DNA of 64,000 bases from Candidatus Neptunochlamydia vexilliferae. GTDB taxonomy: Bacteria; Chlamydiota; Chlamydiia; Chlamydiales; Simkaniaceae. How positions within the stretch are numbered: the first letter of the stretch is position 1; each line of letters opens with the position of its first letter. The DNA lies in the NCBI RefSeq assembly GCF_015356785.1, contig NZ_JAAEJV010000003.1, positions 1-64,000 on the forward strand. The letters run 5' to 3'. Both the position numbers and the translations under genes were made by a program. The notes beneath the pieces were generated by a model, which had not been told where the DNA came from, searched no databases, and was given only the letters and a program-made list of their open reading frames with translations. Shown here piece by piece: positions 8,017-16,690 of this stretch.

Positions 8017-8360
8017 GGTGTTATCTCTGACTCAAGTCTTGAAAGGCGCGTTTCAATGGCATCGAGCTTTTCTTTAAAGTTGCTCTGCTCATCTTCAAGC
8101 CGAGTCAACCGCTCTCGACACTCCTTCGAATACTTCTCCATCGAGGATTCTACAAGAAGAGGGGTGATCTCATCTCCTTCAAACCCAAGAAGCTTTCCGA
8201 CTGTCACATCGCCTTGAGTATACTCTTCAATTCTTTGAGCAAGTTCTATTGAAGGTTTTCTCTCTCTCCGAATCAATTGGTAGAGGTAAGAGGTTGAGAT
8301 ATCCAGGTCTCCTGCGACCTGTTTCACTGAGAGGTTGTTCTTAAAAAGGTAGTCTTTCAT
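8013..8360 (-). CDS. HTH transcriptional regulator with coiled-coil tail
   Basis: The 115-residue protein has an N-terminal helix-turn-helix of the Cro/C1 type (about 10-45, LSVKQVAGDLDISTSYLYQL, then RRERKPSIELAQRIEEYT). It is followed by a C-terminal coiled coil (about 75-112) likely used for dimerisation. The stop codon lies in the right end of a palindromic element, so the last residues may be acquired. The upstream region contains a TTGTGC-N5-GCACAA dyad (8438-8454), a possible operator. No chlamydial homologue comes to mind, and the role is unknown. Confidence 0.75.
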   Translation of the reverse strand: MKDYLFKNNLSVKQVAGDLDISTSYLYQLIRRERKPSIELAQRIEEYTQGDVTVGKLLGFEGDEITPLLVESSMEKYSKECRERLTRLEDEQSNFKEKLDAIETRLSRLESEITP

Positions 8361-8437
8361 ATTCTTACTTCGTAAGAGTTATTGTTCAAAATCATATTAA
8401 ACATAAAAAATTACCTTTTTTATTGATTGCATAATGA

Positions 8438-8454
8438 TTGTGCTTTTTGCACAA
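8438..8454. promoter_or_regulatory. Inverted repeat, possible operator
   Basis: TTGTGC and GCACAA are separated by TTTTT in the 285-bp AT-rich gap between plsC and the HTH gene. The dyad lies about 80 bases upstream of the regulator's start. A weak terminator hairpin for plsC is an alternative. Nothing else definite is visible in 8361-8645. Confidence 0.3.
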
Positions 8455-8645
8455 ATAACCGGTTAAATGGAACTTAGACAAAATTTTTATGCTTTTTCCC
8501 TCGGTACAGGATGTTTTTCCTAAAACAATTTCAGTATAAATATTGTTTTGATTTTTGTCAGCGATTACAAAAATAAACGTTTTCGTAAATAAAAAGAGGC
8601 GTTTATTTTACTAAACAGTAAATTAATAAGGCGTTTTTAAGGAAA

Positions 8646-9293
8646 TTAGGGGGGAATCCCTTCTGCCCCTTCTTCGTACCACTTGCGCAGTCCGTTGAGC
8701 GTTTCTGTGAGTTTCTGCGCAATGAGCTCTTGAGCCTCTTTCCGATCCATATCTGCGTAATCTTTCCAGTCGATGGGCGACCCAAAGATAACAGCTGTTT
8801 TCCCCCATAGCTTGGGGAGTTTTTGATCCCGACTCCACGCTTCATAGGTTCCATGAATATAGGTGGGAAGGATCACCGACTCACTTCTAGATAAAAGAAG
8901 ACCAATACCTGGTTTAATTTCTTTCAGGATATTGTCTCTTGAGCGGGTTCCCTCAGGAAACATCAACACTTTATCCCCTTTTTTGAGCATGAGACAAACA
9001 TCTTTCATTACTCGGAGGTTGGTCGCCTCTTGCTGAACAGGATGAGTATTTAAAGCGGCGATCAATTTCCCAAAATAGGATTTAAAAAGGGAGCGTCTTG
9101 CAAGAAAATGAACTTCTCCAGGACATGAAATCGCAACAGCAGGAGGATCTAAAAAAGAGACGTGATTTGCAGCAATGAGTGCGCTCCCTACAGGATAATG
9201 ATCCACTCCATAAACCTTATGATGATAAAAGATTTTGAAAAAACACGTGATCACAAAGATGGTAAATCTATATAGAAGGGTCGGCTTTTTCAT
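8646..9293 (-). CDS. plsC: 1-acyl-sn-glycerol-3-phosphate acyltransferase
   Basis: This 215-residue membrane-associated acyltransferase makes phosphatidic acid. It has an N-terminal hydrophobic helix (LYRFTIFVITCFFKIFY), catalytic motif NHVSFLDP (HX4D, about residues 38-45) and the substrate motif FPEGTRSRD (about 114-122). The start overlaps cmk by 4 bp (ATGA type), implying translational coupling. The order plsC-cmk-cdsA-uppS equals CT453-CT450. It ends in an AT-rich intergenic region. Confidence 0.94.
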   Translation of the reverse strand: MKKPTLLYRFTIFVITCFFKIFYHHKVYGVDHYPVGSALIAANHVSFLDPPAVAISCPGEVHFLARRSLFKSYFGKLIAALNTHPVQQEATNLRVMKDVCLMLKKGDKVLMFPEGTRSRDNILKEIKPGIGLLLSRSESVILPTYIHGTYEAWSRDQKLPKLWGKTAVIFGSPIDWKDYADMDRKEAQELIAQKLTETLNGLRKWYEEGAEGIPP

Positions 9294-9964
9294 TTTTTAG
9301 CCCTTTTATGAAATTCTGTTTCCATCTGCTCTACCACCTCTTCAATGGTTATGTCAGAAGTGTCGACTAAAATAGCATCTTCTGCCTGTTTAAGTGGGGC
9401 AAGCTCTCGTGAAGAGTCAAAGGCATCGCGGTTTTTAATTTCACTTAAAATTGTTTCATAGGAAAAGGATTGATCGGGAAATTTTTCTTGGAGCTCTTTA
9501 AAACGCCTTTCTGCTCGCACTTCAGCGCGCGCTGTGAGGAAAAACTTCAGGTGAGCATTGGGAAAAACGATCGTTCCCAAATCTCTTCCTTCAAAGACAA
9601 CATCGGTCTCTTTCGAAAAGTTTACCTGCATCGGCTTTAAGGCTTCACGGACCTCTTCCAAAGCAGAGACTTCAGAAACAATTGCTGTCACCTCTTTTGT
9701 TCGAATCGCCTTTGTCACATCGGTAGCGCCTACAAAGTAGTGTTTACTCCCATCAGCCATCCGGATTTCAAAGGTAAAATCCTTTAAAAGAGCCGCTAAA
9801 GCCTCCTTATCTTGGTGAGAGATGCCGGTGGTGAGGACTTGCCAGCTAATCGCTCGATAAAGAGCTCCTGTATCAAAATAGGTAAAGCCCAAGGCATCTG
9901 CAAGTCTTTTTGCAACGGTTGATTTCCCTGTCCCCGCCGGGCCATCAATTGTAATAGTTGTCAT
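9290..9964 (-). CDS. cmk: Cytidylate kinase
   Basis: The 224-residue kinase phosphorylates CMP and dCMP. The P-loop is at the N-terminus (IDGPAGTGKSTVAKRLA, about 5-21). A CMP-binding region (YFDTGALYRAISW), the motif VFEGRDLGTIVFP and a lid region with arginines (RAEVRAERRFKEL) follow. Length matches the family. It overlaps plsC by 4 bp and is separated from cdsA by about 170 bp containing a stem-loop. Confidence 0.95.
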   Translation of the reverse strand: MTTITIDGPAGTGKSTVAKRLADALGFTYFDTGALYRAISWQVLTTGISHQDKEALAALLKDFTFEIRMADGSKHYFVGATDVTKAIRTKEVTAIVSEVSALEEVREALKPMQVNFSKETDVVFEGRDLGTIVFPNAHLKFFLTARAEVRAERRFKELQEKFPDQSFSYETILSEIKNRDAFDSSRELAPLKQAEDAILVDTSDITIEEVVEQMETEFHKRAKK

Positions 9965-10023
9965 GATGATGAACCTATCGGTAAATTATAATATTCTTGA
10001 TTTTCAATTGATTTTCTAGCAAA

Positions 10024-10087
10024 TTTTTGGAAGCTGATTTGAGCACATTGTTTAAAAAACAAGGGCAAAAAATCAGCTTCCAAAAAA
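10024..10087. repeat. Stem-loop between cdsA and cmk
   Basis: A perfect arm TTTTTGGAAGCTGATTT is followed by a loop of about 26 bases, which itself contains TTGTTT/AACAA, and then AAAATCAGCTTCCAAAAA. It lies in the 169-bp gap downstream of cdsA and upstream of cmk on the minus strand. It may attenuate read-through, or be a small palindromic repeat. Confidence 0.55.
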
Positions 10088-10133
10088 GTGCAGAAAGGAT
10101 GGAAAGAAAGGGTATTAGAGTTTACGGATAGGT

Positions 10134-10991
10134 TCATGAACACACATATAAAAAGAAGTAAATGACGGGGGTGGTAAAGAGTAGAGAGTCAAGCATATCT
10201 AAAATCCCTCCAAGACCAGGGAGGCGATTGCTATCTTTGACGTCAGCATTTCTCTTAAAGAGTGACTCCCCTAAATCGCCAACCTGTCCCAAAAAGCCCA
10301 GGAGCGCGCCAAGCCAAACGCTTTCAACTAATGAGAGGTGAAGGTTGGGCATCCATCCCTTTAAGAGATAAAAAATCAAACTAAAAGTAATGGCTGAGCA
10401 AAACCCCACAATAGCTCCCGTCACCGTTTTTCCAGGACTCAGCTGTGATGCCAGTTTCCGATTTCCAAAGAGGCGCCCTCCAAAATAGGCTCCTACATCG
10501 GTAATCTTTGTCACCACAAGCAAATAAAGGAGCCAAAACCGCCCTTCATGCTCTACTTTACAGGGACTAACAAGGTAAAGAATTTTGAGGATCAGCCCTA
10601 AAGGAATCGCCACATAGCAAACACCAAATAGGCTCATTGCAATTGAGCTGATCGAGTCGGTAATTTTATCGAAGTGGTAGATAAAGAAGAAAATCGCCCC
10701 TAGGAAAATAAGGATAAAGGGGAGAAGAGCAAAAGTGGAATCAAATGTGGAGACAAAAAAGCCAAGAATCGTCAAAGCCCCCACAGCGATACATAGCTCC
10801 GTCAACCCTTTTTTTGTTGTGAGCCTTGCTAAACGGCAATACTCCCAAATTCCCATGCCACCAACCCCTGCAGCAAAAAGAGCAATCACCCATTTTACAA
10901 GGGGAACATAAGAGAAAAAAAGAATAGAGCCCAATATCGCTAAGGAAATGATCGAAGTTATAAACCGTTTTGATAAATCTTGAAAATGCAT
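10134..10991 (-). CDS. cdsA: Phosphatidate cytidylyltransferase
   Basis: The 285-residue integral membrane enzyme converts phosphatidate and CTP to CDP-diacylglycerol. Seven to eight hydrophobic helices are visible. The C-terminal signature includes TDVGAYFGGRLFG, KLASQLSPGKTVTGAIVG, GDLGESLFKRNADVKDS and LPGLGGILDMLDS. It directly abuts the uppS stop codon and precedes cmk, the conserved chlamydial order CT450-CT451-CT452. Its product feeds the PgsA encoded at 50.9 kb. Confidence 0.95.
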   Translation of the reverse strand: MHFQDLSKRFITSIISLAILGSILFFSYVPLVKWVIALFAAGVGGMGIWEYCRLARLTTKKGLTELCIAVGALTILGFFVSTFDSTFALLPFILIFLGAIFFFIYHFDKITDSISSIAMSLFGVCYVAIPLGLILKILYLVSPCKVEHEGRFWLLYLLVVTKITDVGAYFGGRLFGNRKLASQLSPGKTVTGAIVGFCSAITFSLIFYLLKGWMPNLHLSLVESVWLGALLGFLGQVGDLGESLFKRNADVKDSNRLPGLGGILDMLDSLLFTTPVIYFFLYVCS

Positions 10992-11771
10992 TTAGGTGCC
11001 AAACCTCCTGCTCCGGTTTTGATATTCTATGATTGCTTCAAGGAGATTTTTTTTCGAAAAATCGGGCCAAAGCACATCGGTTACATAAATCTCACTATAG
11101 GAAATTTGCCAAATTAAGAAATTACTCACCCTTTGCTCCCCACTTGGTCGAATAAGAAGTTCGGGATCGGGCCAAGGAGCCGTGTCTAAGTAAGAAGAGA
11201 TCGTCTCTTCAGTAATGTTTTCCCATTCAAACTCACCACGGGCAGCTGCCTTTTCCATTTTGAGCATCGCCCGCCGGATCTCATCTCTTCCCCCATAGTT
11301 TAGGGCAAGGACCAGGTCGATCCGATCACAATTTTTTGTCGCTTGAATCGTATCCTCTAAAGCTTTTTTGACAGGGGATGGAAAGCGCTCAATATCTCCA
11401 ATTGTATGGAGCTTCACTCCCTCTTTTACAAGTTCTTCCCTTTTGTTAATAAGGTAAGCCTCTAGGAGTTGCATAAGCACCTCTACCTCATGGGGAGAGC
11501 GATTCCAATTTTCTGTTGAAAAGGAGTAGGCTGTTAACGTTTTGATCCCAAGTTCTGAAGCGGCGCGGACAATGAGATCAAGGTTTTCAGCCCCATACCA
11601 GTGCCCCATCTCGCCTGGTTTCCCCTGCTTTTTTGCCCACCGCCGGTTCCCATCCATGACAATCGCAACATGGTGGGGAACGAGTTGCGGATCAACCGCA
11701 GCAAACTCTTCTTCGGTATAGATCGGCTCTTCTATCGCCTCTGTTACATTTACGTTATTACCCATTCCCAA
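10992..11771 (-). CDS. uppS: Undecaprenyl diphosphate synthase
   Basis: The 259-residue cis-prenyltransferase makes the C55 carrier used in peptidoglycan and surface glycan assembly. It shows HVAIVMDGNRRWAKKQG (catalytic Asp, about residues 34-50), YSFSTENWNR and the C-terminal RPSGEQRVSNFLIWQ with LWPDF. An acidic N-terminal extension of about 30 residues precedes the domain. Start candidates are two closely spaced ATGs at 11771 and 11765. It is divergent from secDF across a 142-bp gap that should hold both promoters. Confidence 0.95.
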   Translation of the reverse strand: MGMGNNVNVTEAIEEPIYTEEEFAAVDPQLVPHHVAIVMDGNRRWAKKQGKPGEMGHWYGAENLDLIVRAASELGIKTLTAYSFSTENWNRSPHEVEVLMQLLEAYLINKREELVKEGVKLHTIGDIERFPSPVKKALEDTIQATKNCDRIDLVLALNYGGRDEIRRAMLKMEKAAARGEFEWENITEETISSYLDTAPWPDPELLIRPSGEQRVSNFLIWQISYSEIYVTDVLWPDFSKKNLLEAIIEYQNRSRRFGT

Positions 11772-11913
11772 GAATTCTACCTTTTTTAAGATTTTTGTCG
11801 ATGGTTTTCATAGCAAGTATGCTAAAAAATATTTCTTTGCTCTATCGATTTTTCTAGACATAATCACCCAAAATTAGGTAGGATACCCCTTTAAGAAAGG
11901 ATCTATTTAGACG

Positions 11914-14900
11914 ATGAAAAAGCAGAAAAGATGGCAGTTTGCCCTGATAGCCGTTGTTGTAATTCTTACAATCTACAACATCCTCCCCACAATTAGTTTT
12001 TATGCACGCCCTTTAAAAAGCCCGATCGGGGAAAAAGAGGCGACGACAGTTGCAAAAGGGGCGATGGAGCGGGTCAATGCCTTAGAAGATGAAGCCCTGA
12101 GCTGGATTAAATCCTACAATAAACTTTTGAAATTGAATGCCACTTCGGTCACTCTCGATGCCGATAATCCACAGCTCATTCATGTCGAATATGGAACGGT
12201 TGAAGATGCCAATGCGATGAGAAACCGCCTCCCTAGAGCAGGTGCTTTGATCCCTTTCATCCCTGCGCAACTTGCTCTTGTGCCCCACGAGAAGGAGACC
12301 GAATCCTCCACGGTTACAATCCAAAGAAATATTCCTATCCATTTCGACAAAGCGCAGGCCGAAGAATATTTTAAATTTACCAAAAAACGGGATGACACAG
12401 GGGCCATCGCTCCCCTTTACCACGAAATTGTCGATGATCGACTCATGCAACTCGGTCTTGCCGTTGGAGGAATCAGCGAAAATGCCCAATATATGGAAAC
12501 CGCCCTGCACCATCAAGGCAACCCTCGTATTGGAGAATTTTTTCAAGTCCTCACCCAAAATGTCTTGACCTATGCCAAAGTCTTTGGGGAAAGCTCTCCA
12601 ATGGCAAAGCGCTACTACGCTACCCTCACCCAGGGGGAAATCGACAATAGACGGGCAACAGTTGCCCAATTTACAGCTTCCCTCGAAAACTACCGCGATC
12701 GGATCAAGCTTGACCGGATTACCTTTGAAAATAAAGAGGTAAAAGCCCGGGAAACAGGGGGATTCTTAGAGTCTCAAGAAACGCAACAACTCGACTACTT
12801 ACGGTCACGCGAAGACCACCTGACCTCTGCCATTGGGATCTTAAAGCGACAAGCAGCAGCTTTTGCAAGTGGCCCAGCCCCTTGGACCTATGCACAGCTT
12901 AAACAAGACCTTGCTCAGTCAGCCTCTATACCCAAACAAGTTCAAGAATTGGGAATTTCCCAAAGCCAGCGCCCCAGATTTAGCTCTCTCGAAGCAGTCC
13001 CCTATCTAGAAGATAGGGGCGATGCAGAGGGAGTTAAAGATGGGAATGCTGGCGCAGGCAAAAACCAATTATTGAGCTTGTTTGGGTATGAAAATGGGAT
13101 TCAAACCCTGGATGCCAGTAGAAAAAGTCCCCTCATAAAATCGATCATCATCGATTGGAATAATGAAACGATCAACCTCGAGCTCCACCAAGATGTTTTT
13201 TCCTACAAAAAAGAACTAGAGCGGTCTAAGTCTTATTTAAGTGACTCTCTTGATCAACTCATTTATAACGAAATTGCGCGGATCTCTCGAGAAACGGGAG
13301 AAGAGCTTAAGCCAAACCTTCACGCTTTTTCTATTGAGTTAAGCGACCTCACAAATAGCAGCAGCCTCCTTGTGATGAACCTAGGAGCAATTGCCAAGCA
13401 GCAAAGTCAGCAACTCCTCCACCTCCTAAAAACAGAGTGGACCCCTTCCCACCCCGATTTGAAGCGAAGCGCCTTCCCCATTTATGACTACGAGACCTTT
13501 AAAAACCTCCCCCCTCGCGCTCAAAAAATTGGCCTTGTGATTTACTCCCCTGCCCAATTTGAAGGAGAGCCTCCTGCGGGCTTTAGACGGAACTCCGTTT
13601 ACGTCATCGCAAAGGGAACTCAGGAAATTTTAAACAAATTGAGCAGCCACCCCGACTCCAAAGAGGCGCAAGCCTTCATGAAAGACTTTGGCCAGCTCCG
13701 TACTCTTTTACATAACAACGGCTTTGGAGGATACCCCGGAACCACCTATCCTTTAAGCGCTGCATTTGCAAAAGACTTTATCTTTGAAGCAGAAGATTTT
13801 TATCACACCGTTTTAAATGCAACACGGGAAAACTTTCATGTTCATGGAACACGAAAGTTTGCAACGCTTGAGTTCACCAATGCTGAACAACGGATTTTAT
13901 CCCTTAACCGGATTGAAACAGAGCAGCATGAGAGTCTTCTCAAATGGCGCGATGAGTATCAAACCGCTCAAGTAAGCACCGATCTTCATGCAAAACATGA
14001 TGTTCCCGCCCCTACAAAAAACCCGCTATGGAGCAACTTAGCTCTTAGCGCCCGGAAATACTTCCGAGGTGACGAAAGGAAAATCCTCCACTGGGGACTC
14101 GACCTTTCTGGAGGAAAAACGGTTCAAATTCAGCTCCGCGACGCCAATAATAAAGTGGTCACAAACGATGCCGACATCAAGCAAGGGATCGACGAGCTTT
14201 ATCAGCGGGTGAATAAGATGGGTGTCTCAGAAGTGAGCATCCGCCAAGAGGGCTCCAATATCACCCTCGATTTCCCAAGCGCTCAAGGACTTTCAGCAGC
14301 AGACCTTGTTAAAGCCTCTTCGATGTACTTTCATGTCGTCAACGAAAAGTTCACGGGTAACAACCAAGATTTAGCTCCAGCTATTCACCAATTCCTCCAA
14401 GGGGTCTGGAATGAAGCTGTTGTCACCAACCGAAAAGATGTCGAAAGCCTCAACCAAATCGCTTGGAAACATCTCTATGGCGATACGATGGATACCGAAA
14501 TGGCACAACCGGTCAGTGAAGCGGCTAAAATCCTTTATAGTCAAGGCTTACGCCTTGCCTCCTCTAATAATGAGGGATCGACAAGTCAGTTTAACGATGG
14601 ACTCTCTAAGATTGCCGTTTTCCGAGGTGATAACTACGCTGATTGGCAAGGGCAACCTTACCCCCTTCTTATCGTGATGAAAAATTATGCCTTAGAAGGA
14701 TCTAACCTCACCAATGTCCATGCTGGCTATGACCCCTCTCAAGGAAATTTCCTCGCGTTTAACGTCAAGGGATCGCAGACCTTTTCTGATGGGCAAAAAA
14801 TCAATCCAAGAAATGAGCTCTATACTTGGACATCTCCTTTTTCAAAGGAAAAGATTCAAGGGACCCCCCTTAGCAAATTTTCCAAAGGGAATGGTTGGCG

Positions 14901-16629
14901 CATGGCTACGATCCTCAATGGCTCGATTGTCAATACCGCAGCTATCAGCTCTCCCCTTAGAGATAACGTTTCTATTTCAGGAAAGTTTACTCAAAGGGAA
15001 GTGAACCGACTAGAAGCTGACCTCAAGGCAGGCTCGCTTTCTTTTGCCCCCCATATTTTATCTGAAAAGAATGTGAGCCCTGAGCTCGGCCTTAAAGATC
15101 GAACAATGGGAATCATTGCGACGATCCTAGCCTTGGTTTTAGTGATTTGTGTCATGGTAGGTTACTACCGTTTTGCAGGGGTAATCGCTTCGGTTGCTGT
15201 CCTCTTTAACCTCCTCATCATTTGGGGCACCCTCCAGAATATCTCAGCAACAGTCACCCTTGCGGGAATCGCAGGGATTATTTTAACGGTCGGAATGGCG
15301 GTCGACGCAAACGTCCTCGTCTTTGAGCGGATTCGAGAAGAGTTTTCCGTTTCAGGAAGAATCGCTTCTGCCGTCCATGCCGGTTATAAAAAAGCCTTTT
15401 CAGCGATCTTAGATTCGAACGTCACCACGATCATTGCCGCTTTAATCCTCCTCCAATTTGACTCAGGACCGATCAAAGGATTTGCTGTGACCTTGATCAT
15501 TGGTATCGCCTCTTCGATGTTTACCGCCCTCTTCTTAACCCGCTACTTCTTCTCAAGATGGGTCCAAAACCCGAAGAACAAAGCGCTCAAGATGGCAAAC
15601 CTGATCAAGAAGACCCATATTGACTTCTTAAAGAGAGGCAAGATCTGCCTTTACAGCGTGATTGCCCTTGCCCTTGTGGGTGGTTACCTCCTCGTTTCTC
15701 AAAGAAGCTCGATGTTTGGAATGGACTTCACAGGAGGATACACCGTCTCTTTAGAGGTCGAAGCAAAGAAAGATCCCGACTATAAGGATAGCGTTCAAAA
15801 AGCGTTGATTGCTGCTGGCATCTCAGCTCAAGACTTCCAAGTCCGCTCTCTATCCCCTTCCAATAATTTGAAAATTCTCTTAGGGAGAGGGTTGGACCAG
15901 TCAGGAAAACCATTTTACAAGATGCCTCTTGAAGTGGAAAACCGCGGAGCTGCTTACGCCTACCAAAATAACCCCCGCCTTGTGTGGCTTGTCGACGCTC
16001 TTGAAAAAGAGGGGATCGCCATCTCATCAGAGTCGCTAAAGAAGTTAGATAGCAGCTGGACAAGTATCAGTGGTCAAATGTCCAATGCAATGCGGAATAA
16101 TGCACTCCTAGGCCTTTCGATCGCCCTTCTTTGCATCTTGGCCTACATCACCTTCCGCTTCGAATTTAAGTATGCGATCAGTGCCACACTGGGGCTTGCC
16201 ATCGATGTTGCTGTTACCATCGCCCTCATGAGCATCCTCCATGCATTGGGCGTTCCGATTCAGATCGACCTCAATACGATTGCTGCCCTTATGACAATCA
16301 TCGGATACTCCCTCAACGATACGATCATTATTTTTGACCGGATCCGTGAGGACCTAAAACAGATGAGAAAACATTCTTTCAAAGATGTTGTCAATCACGC
16401 TCTTAATGTCACCCTTAGCCGAACGGTAATGACATCGGGAACGACCCTCGTTGTCCTACTTGCCCTCCTCTTCTTAGGGGGAAGTGCCATCTTCGGTCTT
16501 TCTCTTGTGATGGTGATCGGTGTTGTCTTTGGAACTTTCTCCTCTCTATTCGTTGCTGCTCCCCTCCTTCTTATGTTCCATAAAAAGGAAAAAGCAAAAA
16601 ACGGAAAAAGTGCCATGTACGAAAATTAA
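11914..16629 (+). CDS. secDF: Fused protein-export membrane protein SecDF
   Basis: The 1571-residue fusion of SecD and SecF uses the proton gradient to pull exported proteins through SecYEG. One N-terminal helix (about 8-27) precedes a very long periplasmic P1 region (about 30-1060), which is larger than usual. The SecD membrane domain (about 1065-1230) contains AGIAGIILTVGMAVDANVLV and VFERIREEF. A SecF half (about 1240-1560) shows GMDFTGGYTV and the paired SLNDTIIIFDRIRED. SecD and SecF are also fused in Chlamydia (CT448). It is followed by recJ after 61 bp. The extra length of the periplasmic part is unexplained. Confidence 0.96.
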   Translation: MKKQKRWQFALIAVVVILTIYNILPTISFYARPLKSPIGEKEATTVAKGAMERVNALEDEALSWIKSYNKLLKLNATSVTLDADNPQLIHVEYGTVEDANAMRNRLPRAGALIPFIPAQLALVPHEKETESSTVTIQRNIPIHFDKAQAEEYFKFTKKRDDTGAIAPLYHEIVDDRLMQLGLAVGGISENAQYMETALHHQGNPRIGEFFQVLTQNVLTYAKVFGESSPMAKRYYATLTQGEIDNRRATVAQFTASLENYRDRIKLDRITFENKEVKARETGGFLESQETQQLDYLRSREDHLTSAIGILKRQAAAFASGPAPWTYAQLKQDLAQSASIPKQVQELGISQSQRPRFSSLEAVPYLEDRGDAEGVKDGNAGAGKNQLLSLFGYENGIQTLDASRKSPLIKSIIIDWNNETINLELHQDVFSYKKELERSKSYLSDSLDQLIYNEIARISRETGEELKPNLHAFSIELSDLTNSSSLLVMNLGAIAKQQSQQLLHLLKTEWTPSHPDLKRSAFPIYDYETFKNLPPRAQKIGLVIYSPAQFEGEPPAGFRRNSVYVIAKGTQEILNKLSSHPDSKEAQAFMKDFGQLRTLLHNNGFGGYPGTTYPLSAAFAKDFIFEAEDFYHTVLNATRENFHVHGTRKFATLEFTNAEQRILSLNRIETEQHESLLKWRDEYQTAQVSTDLHAKHDVPAPTKNPLWSNLALSARKYFRGDERKILHWGLDLSGGKTVQIQLRDANNKVVTNDADIKQGIDELYQRVNKMGVSEVSIRQEGSNITLDFPSAQGLSAADLVKASSMYFHVVNEKFTGNNQDLAPAIHQFLQGVWNEAVVTNRKDVESLNQIAWKHLYGDTMDTEMAQPVSEAAKILYSQGLRLASSNNEGSTSQFNDGLSKIAVFRGDNYADWQGQPYPLLIVMKNYALEGSNLTNVHAGYDPSQGNFLAFNVKGSQTFSDGQKINPRNELYTWTSPFSKEKIQGTPLSKFSKGNGWRMATILNGSIVNTAAISSPLRDNVSISGKFTQREVNRLEADLKAGSLSFAPHILSEKNVSPELGLKDRTMGIIATILALVLVICVMVGYYRFAGVIASVAVLFNLLIIWGTLQNISATVTLAGIAGIILTVGMAVDANVLVFERIREEFSVSGRIASAVHAGYKKAFSAILDSNVTTIIAALILLQFDSGPIKGFAVTLIIGIASSMFTALFLTRYFFSRWVQNPKNKALKMANLIKKTHIDFLKRGKICLYSVIALALVGGYLLVSQRSSMFGMDFTGGYTVSLEVEAKKDPDYKDSVQKALIAAGISAQDFQVRSLSPSNNLKILLGRGLDQSGKPFYKMPLEVENRGAAYAYQNNPRLVWLVDALEKEGIAISSESLKKLDSSWTSISGQMSNAMRNNALLGLSIALLCILAYITFRFEFKYAISATLGLAIDVAVTIALMSILHALGVPIQIDLNTIAALMTIIGYSLNDTIIIFDRIREDLKQMRKHSFKDVVNHALNVTLSRTVMTSGTTLVVLLALLFLGGSAIFGLSLVMVIGVVFGTFSSLFVAAPLLLMFHKKEKAKNGKSAMYEN

Positions 16630-16690
16630 AATGGCCAAAGTCACAAAAAAATGGTACCATCTTTTGTGAACACAAATTGCGGGAATTTAC

